DNA of 48,216 bases from Methylorubrum zatmanii (GTDB taxonomy: Bacteria > Pseudomonadota > Alphaproteobacteria > Rhizobiales > Beijerinckiaceae), in the NCBI RefSeq assembly GCF_014845115.1, contig NZ_NKUI01000044.1:1-48216 (forward strand). The letters are read 5' to 3'. The notes beneath the pieces were generated by a model. It was not told the DNA's origin, did not search any database, and saw nothing but the letters and a program-made list of their open reading frames with translations. Below are positions 26,612-35,049 of the stretch, piece after piece. Numbering within the stretch: position 1 is the first letter of the stretch; each line of letters begins with the position of its first letter. The position numbers and the translations under genes were made by a program.

Positions 26612-28285
26612 CTAGAACAGACCGTCGATCTGGCCGTTGGCGTCGAGGCGGATGTTGTCCGCCGCCGGCACCTTGGGCAGGCCCGGCATGGTCATGATCT
26701 CACCGCAGATCACCACCACGAAGCCGGCCCCCGCCGAGAGGCGCACGTCGCGCACCGAGACGAGGTGGCCCGACGGAGCGCCGATCAGCGTCGGGTCGGT
26801 CGAGAACGAGTACTGCGTCTTGGCCATGCAGATCGGCAGGTGGCCGTAGCCGTCCTTCTCGAAGCCGGCGAGCTTGGTGGCGGCCTTCGACTCGATCTGG
26901 ATGTCGGCCGCGCCGTAGAGCTTGGTCGCGATCGCCTTGATCTTGTCGGTGAGCTTCGACTCGGTCTCGTAGACGAAGTTCAGCGGCTGCTGCTCGCCCT
27001 CGGCCAGCTTCACCACCGCATGGGCCAGATCCTCGGCGCCGGCGCCGCCCTCCGCCCAGTGCTTGCAGGTGATGGCCTCGACCTGCAGCCGGTCGCGGCA
27101 CAGCTCCTTGAGCTTGGCGTGCTCGGCATCGGTGTCCTGGAAGAAGTGGTTCACACCGACCACCACCGGCAGGCCGAAGCTGCGCACGTTCTTCACATGG
27201 CGCTCGAGGTTGGCGAAGCCCTTCTCCAGCGCGTCGAGGTTCTCACCGGAGAGATCCTTCTTGTTGACGCCGCCATGCATCTTGAGCGCGCGCACCGTGG
27301 CGACGATCACCACCGCCGAGGGCTTGAGGCCGGTCTGGCGGCACTTGATGTCGATGAACTTCTCCGCGCCGAGATCGGCGCCGAAGCCGGCCTCGGTGAC
27401 GGTGTAATCGGCGAGCCGCAGGCCGGTGCGGGTGGCGATCACCGAGTTGCAGCCATGGGCGATGTTGGCGAACGGGCCGCCATGGATCAGGGCCGGGTTG
27501 CCCTCCAGCGTCTGCACGAGGTTCGGCTGCAGCGCGTCCTTGAGCAGCACGGTCATGGCGCCGGTGGCCTTCACCTCGGCCAGCGTCACCGGCTTGCGGT
27601 CGCGGGTCTCGGCGATGACGATGCGGCCGAGCCGCTCCTCGAGGTCGGCGAGATCCTTGGCAAGGCAGAACACCGCCATCACCTCGGAGGCGACGGTGAT
27701 GTCGAAGCCGTCCTCACGCGGGAAACCGTTGGCGACGCCGCCGAGCGACTGGTTGATGGCGCGCAGGGCCCGGTCGTTCATATCGACCACGCGGCGCCAG
27801 TGGATGCGGCGCACGTCGATGTTGAGCTCGTTGGCCCAGTAGATGTGGTTGTCGATCAGCGCGGCGGCCAGCGAGTGCGCCGAGGTGATGGCGTGGAAAT
27901 CGCCGGTGAAGTGCAGGTTGATCTGCTCCATCGGCACGACCTGCGCCTTGCCGCCGCCGGCCGCGCCGCCCTTCATGCCGAAGCAGGGGCCGAGCGAGGG
28001 CTCGCGCAGGCACATCACCGCCTTCTTGCCGATGCGGTTGAGCGCGTCGCCGAGGCCCACCGTCGTCGTGGTCTTGCCCTCGCCCGCAGGCGTCGGCGAG
28101 ATCGCGGTGACGAGCACCAGCTTGCCCTCGGGCTTGCCCTCCAGCGACTTGATGAAGCCGTGGTCGATCTTGGCGATGTGCTTGCCGTAATTGTGCAGCG
28201 CCTCGTCCGGCACGCCGAGCTTGCCGGCGACTTCGGCGATGGGCTTCAGGGTCGCCGCGCGGGCGATCTCGATATCTGAGGGCAT
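26612..28285 (-). CDS. ftfL: formate-tetrahydrofolate ligase
   Basis: This 557-residue enzyme converts formate, ATP and tetrahydrofolate to 10-formyl-THF. It has the P-loop TPAGEGKTT near residues 65-73, [20 protein letters not shown] near residue 94, and [13 protein letters not shown] near residue 285. In serine-cycle methylotrophs it feeds formate into assimilation as methylene-THF. Length and motifs match the Methylorubrum extorquens FtfL as remembered. The ATG at 28285 begins [16 protein letters not shown], the normal N-terminus. It is monocistronic with a 311-bp upstream region and a clear terminator. Confidence 0.97.
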   Translation of the reverse strand: MPSDIEIARAATLKPIAEVAGKLGVPDEALHNYGKHIAKIDHGFIKSLEGKPEGKLVLVTAISPTPAGEGKTTTTVGLGDALNRIGKKAVMCLREPSLGPCFGMKGGAAGGGKAQVVPMEQINLHFTGDFHAITSAHSLAAALIDNHIYWANELNIDVRRIHWRRVVDMNDRALRAINQSLGGVANGFPREDGFDITVASEVMAVFCLAKDLADLEERLGRIVIAETRDRKPVTLAEVKATGAMTVLLKDALQPNLVQTLEGNPALIHGGPFANIAHGCNSVIATRTGLRLADYTVTEAGFGADLGAEKFIDIKCRQTGLKPSAVVIVATVRALKMHGGVNKKDLSGENLDALEKGFANLERHVKNVRSFGLPVVVGVNHFFQDTDAEHAKLKELCRDRLQVEAITCKHWAEGGAGAEDLAHAVVKLAEGEQQPLNFVYETESKLTDKIKAIATKLYGAADIQIESKAATKLAGFEKDGYGHLPICMAKTQYSFSTDPTLIGAPSGHLVSVRDVRLSAGAGFVVVICGEIMTMPGLPKVPAADNIRLDANGQIDGLF

Positions 28286-28596
28286 TTCTCTCACCGTCGT
28301 TTCTTGAGAACCCGGGCTCGCGACGCGCCAATCCACCGCTCGACCCCGGCTGGAAGCCGACCGGATCGGGACAGGCGACATTCTGACGTCGTTTCGGCGC
28401 GCCTTACCCTGGCCCGGCCTCGATTGAAGCGCCAAGCGCTTTAGCCGAGGCTATGGCCACGATAAACCGATCGTCGCAGTTTGGGCGAAACGGCGAAGAA
28501 AAGCCTCTCGGTTTTTTTTGACCCGGACCGTCAAGATTCTTCAGAAGTCGTGGTGTCAGCCCGCAAGCGGTACGTCCATCGGGGTCGGCGCACGGC
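28286..28596. other. 311-bp upstream region of ftfL
   Basis: No gene is seen. The region must hold the ftfL promoter, read leftward. A palindrome AAGCGCCAAGCGCTT lies at 28427-28441 (6-bp arms, 3-nt spacer), about 140 bp before the ftfL ATG, and could be a regulator site. A run of eight T at 28509-28516 has no convincing hairpin. Confidence 0.5.
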
Positions 28597-28818
28597 TCAA
28601 CCGGTCATCGCGGTGGCAGTGTAGCCGGCCTCGGTCAGCGCCTGCGCCACATCGAGGCTCTGGGCGTGGGTGGTCGCCGTCACGCGGCCTGCTTCCACAT
28701 CGACTGCCACCTCGGCTTGCGGGTCGAGGCGGCGGATCGTGCGGCGCACGGCCTCGGCGCAGCCCTGGCAGGTCATGCCCTCCACCCGCATGGTCAGCTG
28801 GATCGGTCCCTGGTCCAT
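28597..28818 (-). CDS. heavy-metal-associated (HMA) domain protein, copper chaperone-like
   Basis: A 73-residue single HMA domain. The metal motif is RVEGMTCQGCAEAVRR with Cys at about residues 17 and 20, followed by a ferredoxin-like fold ending GYTATAM. CopZ-like proteins of this kind carry Cu(I) to P-type ATPases, though mercury or other soft metals are possible. GGGAAGGG precedes the ATG. No copper ATPase is nearby. Confidence 0.9.
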   Translation of the reverse strand: MDQGPIQLTMRVEGMTCQGCAEAVRRTIRRLDPQAEVAVDVEAGRVTATTHAQSLDVAQALTEAGYTATAMTG

Positions 28819-29091
28819 GGCATCCCTTCCCCACCTCCGGTCCATGTGGCTTCCGTGCGGCACTTGGCAAGCGTGTGGCCGGCGCGCCGGGTGAGACGCC
28901 GTTTGCACGGGGAGAAGCCGGCCCGCCGCCTTGCGGCCGCCGGCCGGCTCGGCGAGATTAGGGTTACGACGTAAGGCGGTCTTGCCCCAGAGCCCGCCGA
29001 CGCGTCGCAGCCCCACGGCCTGCGGGTCTCCCCCCGCATCGTGCGAACCTTTTCCGGCCGCGGCCACCAGACAGAAACGCGTCGATCGACG

Positions 29092-30582
29092 GTGAAGACA
29101 CCGCAAGCCCGAACGATCCGCCCGCGCGGCACCGCCTGGATCCTCGGCCTCATCGGCGTCCTGGTCCTCGTCCCGCTGGCCCTGGTCGCGCCGCTCGCCG
29201 CGGTCTGCGCCGTGTGCGGGCTCGGCCTCACCGGTGGCTTGCTGCTGTGGCGGCGCCTGTCCGCCGTCACCGCCGCGCAGGAGGTCGTCTCAAAGGAGAT
29301 CGGCATCCTGTCCCAACGTCTGGTGAAGCTGGAATCGGTCGCCGCCGCGCTGGTCCAGACGCGGATGCAGGGCACGGGGGGACACAGCTCCGCGCCCCCT
29401 GCCGACGAGGCCGTGAAGGCTCTCGACAAGCGGCTCGCCGCCGGCATCGAGGAGGTGACCGCCGAGATCGGCATCCTCAGCGGCATCGTGCGTGAGCTGG
29501 CCTCGGTGGTGGCCGCCCAGGACGGCGACATCGACCGGCTGAAGGTTCAGACGCAAGCGCAGGCTCAGCTTCAGGCCCAAGCCGCCGCCAAGCCGGCCGC
29601 GCCATCGCGTCCGGCTTCACGGCCGAATCCACCGGAAGCGGCACCGCCCTCTCCCGCCGCGCAGGAGGCCGCGCCGATGCGGCTCGTGCCGCGCACGACG
29701 CCTCCCGCCCCCCGCCTGTCCGATCCGTTCGAGACGGTCGCGGACGAGACTCCGCTGATCGAGGCCTTCGACGGTGCCGGGCTGGAGGTCTTCCTACAGC
29801 CGGTCGTCAGCCTGCCGCAGCGGAAGGTCGTCTCCTACGAGGCCATGGCCCGGCTCAAGGTCGGCGGAATCGTCCTCACGCCGGAGACCTTCCTGCCCGT
29901 GCTGGAGCGGCATGGCCGGACCACGGCGCTGGATCGCCGCATGCTCCAGCAGGTTGCGATCATCGCGCGGCATCTGCAGGGGCGCGGCAGCCCGGCCTCC
30001 GTCTGCTACAGCCTCTCGCCGCATTCGCTGTTCGAGCCGGGCTTTCTGCGCTCCCTCGGACGCCTCGTGAGCGAAGGGCCCGAACTCGCTGGCCGGGTCG
30101 TGATCGCACTGCCGCAGGCGAGCTGGCGCAGCCTCGATGCGGAACAGGCGGCGCTGCTCGCGGGCCTGCGCGGGCGTATCGGCTTCGTGATGGACCGGCC
30201 GATCGATCTGCGCTTCGACCCGACCAGCCTGGCCGAACGCGGCATCACCCAGGTCAAGGTCGCGGCCTCTCTGCTGCTGCGCCCGCTGACCCGCGAGGCG
30301 ATGCCGGACATCGCGCTGGAGGATCTCGTCGCCTCCCTCGTCCGCGCCGGAATCCGTCTGGTCGCGACCGGGGTCGAGTCCGAGACGGAGGTCCCCGACC
30401 TGATCGATCTCGACGTGCCGCTGGCGCAGGGCTCCGTCTTCGCCGCGCCCCGGGCCGTGCGGGCGGAGGTGCTGACCGCGCCACCCGAGACGGTATCGCC
30501 GCCACCGCCCTCCCCCGATCCGCCGCCGAGCCCGCCACCGCAGCGCCGCCCCTTCCGGGACTTTTTGCGCAGGGCCGGATAA
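29092..30582 (+). CDS. TipF-like membrane protein with degenerate EAL domain
   Basis: The protein has two membrane helices near residues 14-53, a coiled coil (about 55-140, with heptads such as SKEIGILSQRLVKLESVAAA), a Pro/Ala-rich linker (150-205) and an EAL-like domain (225-460). The EAL motif reads EAM at Glu250, the usual Asn-Leu-Ser-Pro becomes YSLSP, and the DDFG loop is VMDRP, so phosphodiesterase activity is unlikely. The plan resembles Caulobacter TipF, a c-di-GMP receptor that positions the flagellum. Chemotaxis genes follow nearby. Start GTG 29092 is uncertain; GTG 29041 is in frame, adding 17 residues. Neither has a clear ribosome binding site. Confidence 0.78.
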   Translation: MKTPQARTIRPRGTAWILGLIGVLVLVPLALVAPLAAVCAVCGLGLTGGLLLWRRLSAVTAAQEVVSKEIGILSQRLVKLESVAAALVQTRMQGTGGHSSAPPADEAVKALDKRLAAGIEEVTAEIGILSGIVRELASVVAAQDGDIDRLKVQTQAQAQLQAQAAAKPAAPSRPASRPNPPEAAPPSPAAQEAAPMRLVPRTTPPAPRLSDPFETVADETPLIEAFDGAGLEVFLQPVVSLPQRKVVSYEAMARLKVGGIVLTPETFLPVLERHGRTTALDRRMLQQVAIIARHLQGRGSPASVCYSLSPHSLFEPGFLRSLGRLVSEGPELAGRVVIALPQASWRSLDAEQAALLAGLRGRIGFVMDRPIDLRFDPTSLAERGITQVKVAASLLLRPLTREAMPDIALEDLVASLVRAGIRLVATGVESETEVPDLIDLDVPLAQGSVFAAPRAVRAEVLTAPPETVSPPPPSPDPPPSPPPQRRPFRDFLRRAG

Positions 30583-30600
30583 GGCGCAGACTGGGCGGGG

Positions 30601-30828
30601 TCAGCCCTGCGCGGTCTCGCGCTCCAGCCGCTTGCGCAGACGCGTGGCGCCGTAGATCTGAGCCAGACGCTGCCGGGCGGCCTGAACCGGAGGAGCCGCG
30701 CGCTCGGCGCGGGCGGCGGCGATCACCAGAAGTGTCGTGGCGATGGAATGGTGCAGCCGCCCCTGTGCCCGGGCGCTGTCGAGGGCATCGCCGGATGCGC
30801 CGTCCAGCGGCAGATGATTTCTCGCCAT
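30601..30828 (-). CDS. hypothetical protein (75 aa)
   Basis: A 75-residue basic protein of unknown family, starting MARNHLPLDGASGDALDSAR. It is mostly helical by composition, with an Ala/Arg-rich middle (TTLLVIAAARAERAAPP) and no membrane segment of normal length. It is convergent with the TipF-like gene (18 bp apart) and lies upstream of cheZ in the opposite sense of reading order, being 353 bp away. Its place among motility genes hints at, but does not prove, a related role. Confidence 0.6.
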   Translation of the reverse strand: MARNHLPLDGASGDALDSARAQGRLHHSIATTLLVIAAARAERAAPPVQAARQRLAQIYGATRLRKRLERETAQG

Positions 30829-31181
30829 GGTCAAGCCCCTGCGGATTCCGCTTCTCGGATCCCGCGCCCTTCTTCGGGGACGACCTTGACGGCTTTTCGC
30901 AGACCGGATGGTCGGATCAAGGCAGCTTGACCGTAAGACCTCCGCCCCGGTGCGTCGCCTTCGTCAGCCGAGCCGGGCCTGACAACGCCGCATCGGTGCA
31001 GGGTGCTTGCCTCAGGATTTGCCGCACTCCGTCATCGCGAGCGTCAGCGAAGCGATCCAGCGGCGCGACCATTCCAGTATCATCCGACGCAGCTCGATGG
31101 CCTCGGCTTCTTCAGCCCCCCTTACGAGACTTGAGCCGCGACCATCCCGTTCGCCGTGCTGCCCGGAGAGAACGGGCCGCC
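30829..31181. other. 353-bp non-coding region with dispersed repeat
   Basis: No gene is recognised. It holds one copy of a dispersed repeat (31029-31060) and, just after the cheZ stop on the minus strand, a loose inverted repeat CCCGTTC/GAACGGG (31148-31178) that might end the cheYZ transcript without a T run. Confidence 0.5.
31029..31060 (+). repeat. dispersed repeat, copy 1
   Basis: The sequence from CCGTCATCGCGAGCG to GCGAAGCGATCCAG is nearly identical to 33593-33625. It resembles the short intergenic element of the form GTCATTGCGAGCG...GCGAAGCAATCCAG that is common in alphaproteobacterial genomes. Confidence 0.75.
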
Positions 31182-31718
31182 TCAGGCGAACAGGGCGTCG
31201 ATCTCGTCCTGCGCGGTAGCCGGTCCGCCCTTCTGAGGGCCGTTCAGCAGCAGCGCCTCGTTGCGGGTGTGGCGCTCGGCCTCCGTCTCGTCGATGCCGT
31301 TCGCGTCGCGGGCCTTCACGGCCGCGCTGAAGCGTGCCAGCCGGCCTTCGAGCTGGCTCATCGCCTCAGCCACCTTGGCGATGCGCTGGCCGGTGATGTC
31401 CTGAAAGGCGCAGGCCTCGAAGATGTCGTAGATCTTGGCCTCGACCGCCGCACGATAGCCCGGTCCATCCGGCAGGCCGAGAATGGCTTCGGCATTGCCC
31501 ATGATGGAGTTGGTGGCCCCGGCTGTCGCGGCCACCACTTCGCTCAGCTCCTCGTGGACCATCGGAAGGCGATGGCGGGTCAGCTCGTTGGCCCGCAACA
31601 GGGCGATCGCGTCCCGCAGGTTCGCGATGTAGTCGGCGATGTCGATGAGCTCCTTGACCATCGCGGAGGGGCTCGAAACCTGCGACCGGTTCTCGCGAGT
31701 CGCTGCCATCATTCTCAT
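31182..31718 (-). CDS. cheZ: protein phosphatase CheZ
   Basis: This 178-residue helical protein dephosphorylates CheY-P. The active-site helix reads CAFQDITGQRIAKVAEAM near residue 105, with Asp and Gln spaced as in E. coli CheZ (Asp143, Gln147). The C-terminal tail QDEIDALFA matches the CheY-binding peptide. Start ATG 31718 is chosen because GAGAGG stands 6-7 bases before it; Mets at 31739 (non-ATG), 31712 and 31709 are alternatives. It follows cheY by about 100 bp on the same strand. No cheA, cheW or receptors are in the window. Confidence 0.88.
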   Translation of the reverse strand: MRMMAATRENRSQVSSPSAMVKELIDIADYIANLRDAIALLRANELTRHRLPMVHEELSEVVAATAGATNSIMGNAEAILGLPDGPGYRAAVEAKIYDIFEACAFQDITGQRIAKVAEAMSQLEGRLARFSAAVKARDANGIDETEAERHTRNEALLLNGPQKGGPATAQDEIDALFA

Positions 31719-31821
31719 GGGCGACCTCTCGGGACACACTCTTTCGGTGTTCTCATCGTCGATCCGTCTGCCGGGCGGCTGGCTCTTGAGCCGGCCGCAG
31801 CTGCGGGGACGGCCCCGGAGA

Positions 31822-32205
31822 TCAGGCTCCGCAGACCGCCTCGATCTTCGACTTGAGGGTGGCGGCGTTGAAGGGCTTGACGATGTAGTTGTTCACACCG
31901 GCCTTCTTGGCGGCGATGACGTTTTCGGTCTTCGACTCGGCGGTGACCATGATGAACGGCGTGGTGCGCAGGCCCTCGTCGGCGCGGACATGGCGCAGCA
32001 ATTCGTAGCCGGTCATCGGCTCCATGTTCCAATCCGAGATCACCAGACCGTATTTCCGGCCTTTCAGGCGGGCGAGGGCTGCCGTCCCGTCGGAGGCATC
32101 GTCCACGTCCTCGAAGCCAAGCTGCTTGAGGAGGTTGCGGATGATGCGGACCATGGTCTGGTAGTCGTCGACCACCAGGATAGGCATGCTGAGGTCGAGG
32201 GCCAT
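31822..32205 (-). CDS. cheY: chemotaxis response regulator CheY
   Basis: A 127-residue single receiver domain. The acidic pair VVDDYQTM is near residue 11, the phosphorylated Asp58 is in ISDWNMEPMTG, the switch Thr is in MVTAES, and Lys is in IVKPFNAATL. The Asp-Trp-Asn-Met sequence after the phospho-site is characteristic of true CheY proteins that bind the flagellar switch. It is probably co-transcribed with cheZ downstream. Confidence 0.93.
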   Translation of the reverse strand: MALDLSMPILVVDDYQTMVRIIRNLLKQLGFEDVDDASDGTAALARLKGRKYGLVISDWNMEPMTGYELLRHVRADEGLRTTPFIMVTAESKTENVIAAKKAGVNNYIVKPFNAATLKSKIEAVCGA

Positions 32206-32531
32206 ATGACGTCTGCTCCGATTGTCCCTGTTTGATGCCGGCACCGCGCAGCGCTCATCCGCGACCGGTGTCGCACCGATGAGTGAGAGTGGAGCCGCCT
32301 TCCGTGTTCTGGACAATACGGGGCGCGGATTGCGAAGCGGTTAATCCGCGCCGAGTCGTGCAGACCTGGGTGAATCAGCCTTCTGTGCTTCGCTTGACCG
32401 GGGGAGCCGATTTCGCCAAGTCTCCGGCCGCGCGGATCTCCGGCGCGGGGGCGGCCCGTTCGCCGCGCGGGATCGAAGCGCCCGCGCCCGCCGATGCCCG
32501 GAGGCGCGCAGACACCCGATCGCAGGATCCG
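32206..32531. other. 326-bp divergent region between cheY and ribF
   Basis: No gene is supported; the ribF frame stays open upstream to 32283 but that part is Arg/Ala-rich and unlike the family. A perfect 10-bp inverted repeat, GGCGCGGATT at 32322-32331 and AATCCGCGCC at 32343-32352, with an 11-nt spacer, lies about 120 bp from the cheY start and 180 bp from ribF. Confidence 0.55.
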
Positions 32532-33545
32532 ATGCCGTCAGGCGAAGAGAACGCCGCGCCGCCCGCCGGGACCGGCCTCCCCTCCTCTCGTAAAGCCTTC
32601 GCGATCTGCCGCGAGGACGATGCGATCCCGCCGGAATTAGCCGGGGCCGTCGTCGCGCTCGGCAATTTCGATGGCGTGCATCGCGGCCATCGCGCCCTGA
32701 TCGAGGCGGTGCGTCACGAGGCCGGATCGCGCCCGGCCGCCGTGCTGACCTTCGAGCCGCATCCCCGCGCCTTCTTCGCCCCCGACCAACCGATGTTCCG
32801 GCTCAGCGGGCGGCGGGCCAAGGAGATCGTCTTCGCGCGCCTCGGCCTCGATGGACTGATCGTGCGCCGCTTCGACGCGGCGCTGGCCGGAACCAGCGCC
32901 CAAGGCTTCGTCGAGGGCTGGCTGCGCGACCAACTCGGCGTCTCCGGCGTGGTGATCGGCCACGATTTCCATTTCGGCCGCGGCCGCGAAGGCTCGCCGG
33001 GCACGCTCGCCGATCTCTGCGCCCAGGCCGGTATCGGCTGCCGCATCGTTCCGGCGGTCTCGGCGGATCCCGGTGACGCGCCGATCTCCTCGAGCGCGAT
33101 CCGGGCCGCGCTCGCGGCCGGTGACGTGGCGCGGGCCAACGCCCTCCTCGGCTACCGCTGGTTCGTGCTGGCCGAGGTGCGTCACGGCGACAAGCGCGGG
33201 CGCACCCTCGGCTACCCGACCGCCAACCTCGCCCTGGATGCCTGTGGCCTCGCCCACGGCATCTACGCAGTGCGGGTGCGGCTCGCCGACGGGAACCTGC
33301 ATCCGGGCGTGGCGAGCTACGGCCGCCGCCCGACCTTCGACGACGGGGCGCCGCTGCTCGAAGTGCACCTGTTCGACTTCAAAGGCGATCTCTACGGCCA
33401 GGAAGTCGCGGTCGAGCTTCTGGCCTATCTGCGCGGCGAGGAACGCTTCGCCAGCGCCGAGGCTCTGGTGGCGCAGATGGATGTCGATTCCATGCAGGCC
33501 CGGGCGGCGATCGTCGCGGATCGCGTGCCGTCGATGCTTGGCTGA
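32532..33545 (+). CDS. ribF: bifunctional riboflavin kinase / FAD synthetase
   Basis: The 337-residue enzyme makes FMN and FAD from riboflavin. The N-terminal adenylyltransferase domain has VVALGNFDGVHRGHRALI near residue 40 (with the H-x-G-H motif), FEPHPRAFF and ISSSAIRAALAAGD. The C-terminal flavokinase domain has HGDKRGRTLGYPTANLAL near residue 218 and GVASYGRRPTFDDG, ending with the EVHLFDF and DLYG motifs. The first 30 residues are an extra low-complexity lead; the start at ATG 32532 is probable but a later start is possible. Confidence 0.95.
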   Translation: MPSGEENAAPPAGTGLPSSRKAFAICREDDAIPPELAGAVVALGNFDGVHRGHRALIEAVRHEAGSRPAAVLTFEPHPRAFFAPDQPMFRLSGRRAKEIVFARLGLDGLIVRRFDAALAGTSAQGFVEGWLRDQLGVSGVVIGHDFHFGRGREGSPGTLADLCAQAGIGCRIVPAVSADPGDAPISSSAIRAALAAGDVARANALLGYRWFVLAEVRHGDKRGRTLGYPTANLALDACGLAHGIYAVRVRLADGNLHPGVASYGRRPTFDDGAPLLEVHLFDFKGDLYGQEVAVELLAYLRGEERFASAEALVAQMDVDSMQARAAIVADRVPSMLG

Positions 33546-33592
33546 CGCGCGCCCGGCGCCTCGCGACCACGGCGCTCCTTCGGCCCGCAATT

Positions 33593-33625
33593 CCCGTCAT
33601 GGCGAGCGTGAGCGAAGCAGTCCAG
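33593..33625 (+). repeat. dispersed repeat, copy 2
   Basis: The sequence CCCGTCATGGCGAGCG through AGCGAAGCAGTCCAG repeats the element at 31029-31060 with few changes. It lies between ribF and the convergent dehydrogenase gene. Confidence 0.75.
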
Positions 33626-33728
33626 GGCGCGCGCCAATCTGATGTCGCGGCGCCGTCTGGATGGCTCCGCTCGCGCGCGCCCTGACGAGCGCGAGATGCT
33701 GGCGAGCGCGAACTACGGAGGCCAACCT

Positions 33729-34733
33729 TCAGAGCATCGTCGGCAGGATGCGGTCCGGCGGACGGTGGCCATCCATGAAGGTCTTGATGTTGATGATGAC
33801 CTTCTCGCCCATATCGGTACGGCTCTCATGCGTGGCCGACCCCATATGCGGCAGCAGCACCACCTTGCCGGTGCGGGCGAGCCGCACGAGGCGGGGGCTC
33901 ACCGCCGGCTCCTGCTCGAACACATCGAGGCCCGCGGCCGAAACATCGCCGGCCTCGATCAGGCGCGCCAGGGCGTTCTCGTCGATCACCTCGCCGCGGG
34001 CGGTATTGACGACGATCGCCTCCGGCTTGAGCAGCTTGAGGCGGCGGGCCGAGAGCAGGTGATAGGTCGCTGGCGTGTGCGGGCAGTTGACCGACACGAT
34101 GTCCACCCGCGCCAGCATCTGGTCGAGGGATTCCCAGTAGGTCGCGTCGAGGGATTCCTCGATCGCCGACGGAACCCGGCGGCGGTTGTGATAATGGATC
34201 GACAGGCCGAATGCCTTGGCGCGGCGGGCCAGGGCCTGGCCGATGCGGCCCATGCCGACGATGCCGAGGCGCTTGCCGGTGATGCGCCGGCCGAGCATCC
34301 AGGTCGGCGACCAACCGGTGGTCCAGTCGTCGTCGGGGATGATGCGCGCGCCTTCCGCGATCCGGCGAGCGACCGCCAGGATCAGCGCCATGGTCATGTC
34401 GGCGGTGTCCTCGGTCAGCACGCCGGGCGTGTTGGTGACGGTGATGCCCCGCTCCAACGCCGCGCCGACATCGATGTGATCGACGCCGTTGCCGAAATTG
34501 GCGATGAGCCGCAGGTTCGGCCCCGCCTGGGCGAGGAGCCCGGCATTGATTTCGTCGGTGACGGTGGGGACCAGCACATCCGCCTCGCGGATCGCGGCGG
34601 CCAGCGCCTCCTGCGACAGCGGCGCGTCATCGTGGTTGAGGCGCGTGTCGAACAGCTCGCGCATGCGCGTTTCCACCGCGTCCGGCAGGCGCCGCGTGAC
34701 GACCACCAGCGGCTTGCGCTTCAACGACGACAT
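33729..34733 (-). CDS. D-2-hydroxyacid dehydrogenase (glyoxylate/hydroxypyruvate reductase-like)
   Basis: A 334-residue NAD(P)-dependent dehydrogenase. The Rossmann motif is GKRLGIVGMGRIGQALARRA near residue 152. Catalytic residues appear as Arg in VNTARGEVIDE, Glu in LDVFEQEP, and His in LLPHMGSATHES near residue 292. FGNGVDHIDV near residue 80 belongs to the substrate domain. Similar proteins reduce glyoxylate, hydroxypyruvate or 2-ketogluconate. In a serine-cycle organism a glyoxylate or hydroxypyruvate role is attractive, but the serine-cycle hprA gene usually sits with other cycle genes, so this is probably a second enzyme. Confidence 0.88.
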   Translation of the reverse strand: MSSLKRKPLVVVTRRLPDAVETRMRELFDTRLNHDDAPLSQEALAAAIREADVLVPTVTDEINAGLLAQAGPNLRLIANFGNGVDHIDVGAALERGITVTNTPGVLTEDTADMTMALILAVARRIAEGARIIPDDDWTTGWSPTWMLGRRITGKRLGIVGMGRIGQALARRAKAFGLSIHYHNRRRVPSAIEESLDATYWESLDQMLARVDIVSVNCPHTPATYHLLSARRLKLLKPEAIVVNTARGEVIDENALARLIEAGDVSAAGLDVFEQEPAVSPRLVRLARTGKVVLLPHMGSATHESRTDMGEKVIINIKTFMDGHRPPDRILPTML

Positions 34734-35049
34734 GTTTCCTCCCACCGAGGTCGTCCGGCACTGCATCCCGGTCCCGAGCCGACAGCCTCCGCGGCTTGCC
34801 ACGAAAGGCCGGCTTACGCTCCCTTAACCATGGCGCGGCCAGATGGGGCGAAGGCGAGCCGGTCCGCCGGCTCACCGCAGGACATCCGGCCTCTCTACCA
34901 GAGAGGTCGGGGAACACAATGCGGCCCAACCCCCGAGGGATCGGTAGCGGACAATCGGCGGATCGCCCGTCGATCCGGGAGAGCATCCGGGCAAGGCCGC
35001 GCTTTCTCTTACCGACATGATCGAAGCCACGGATCGGAGACGAGGGACG
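34734..35049. other. 316-bp region with two hairpins before the SH3 gene
   Basis: No gene is seen. Two inverted repeats lie in series: CCGGCCTCTCT with AGAGAGGTCGG (34886-34910, 11 bp with one G-T pair, 3-nt loop), then CGGATCG with CGATCCG (34959-34977, 7 bp, 5-nt loop). Neither is followed by a T run. If transcription starts upstream of them they form a structured leader for the SH3 gene. Confidence 0.55.

Noticed and set aside
26606..28279. Long + strand open frame opposite ftfL
   Set aside because: Shadow of the firmly identified formate-tetrahydrofolate ligase; low-complexity product.
32283..32531. Upstream extension of the ribF frame
   Set aside because: Open but unlike the RibF family, Arg/Ala/Pro-rich, and crosses the cheY upstream region with its perfect inverted repeat.
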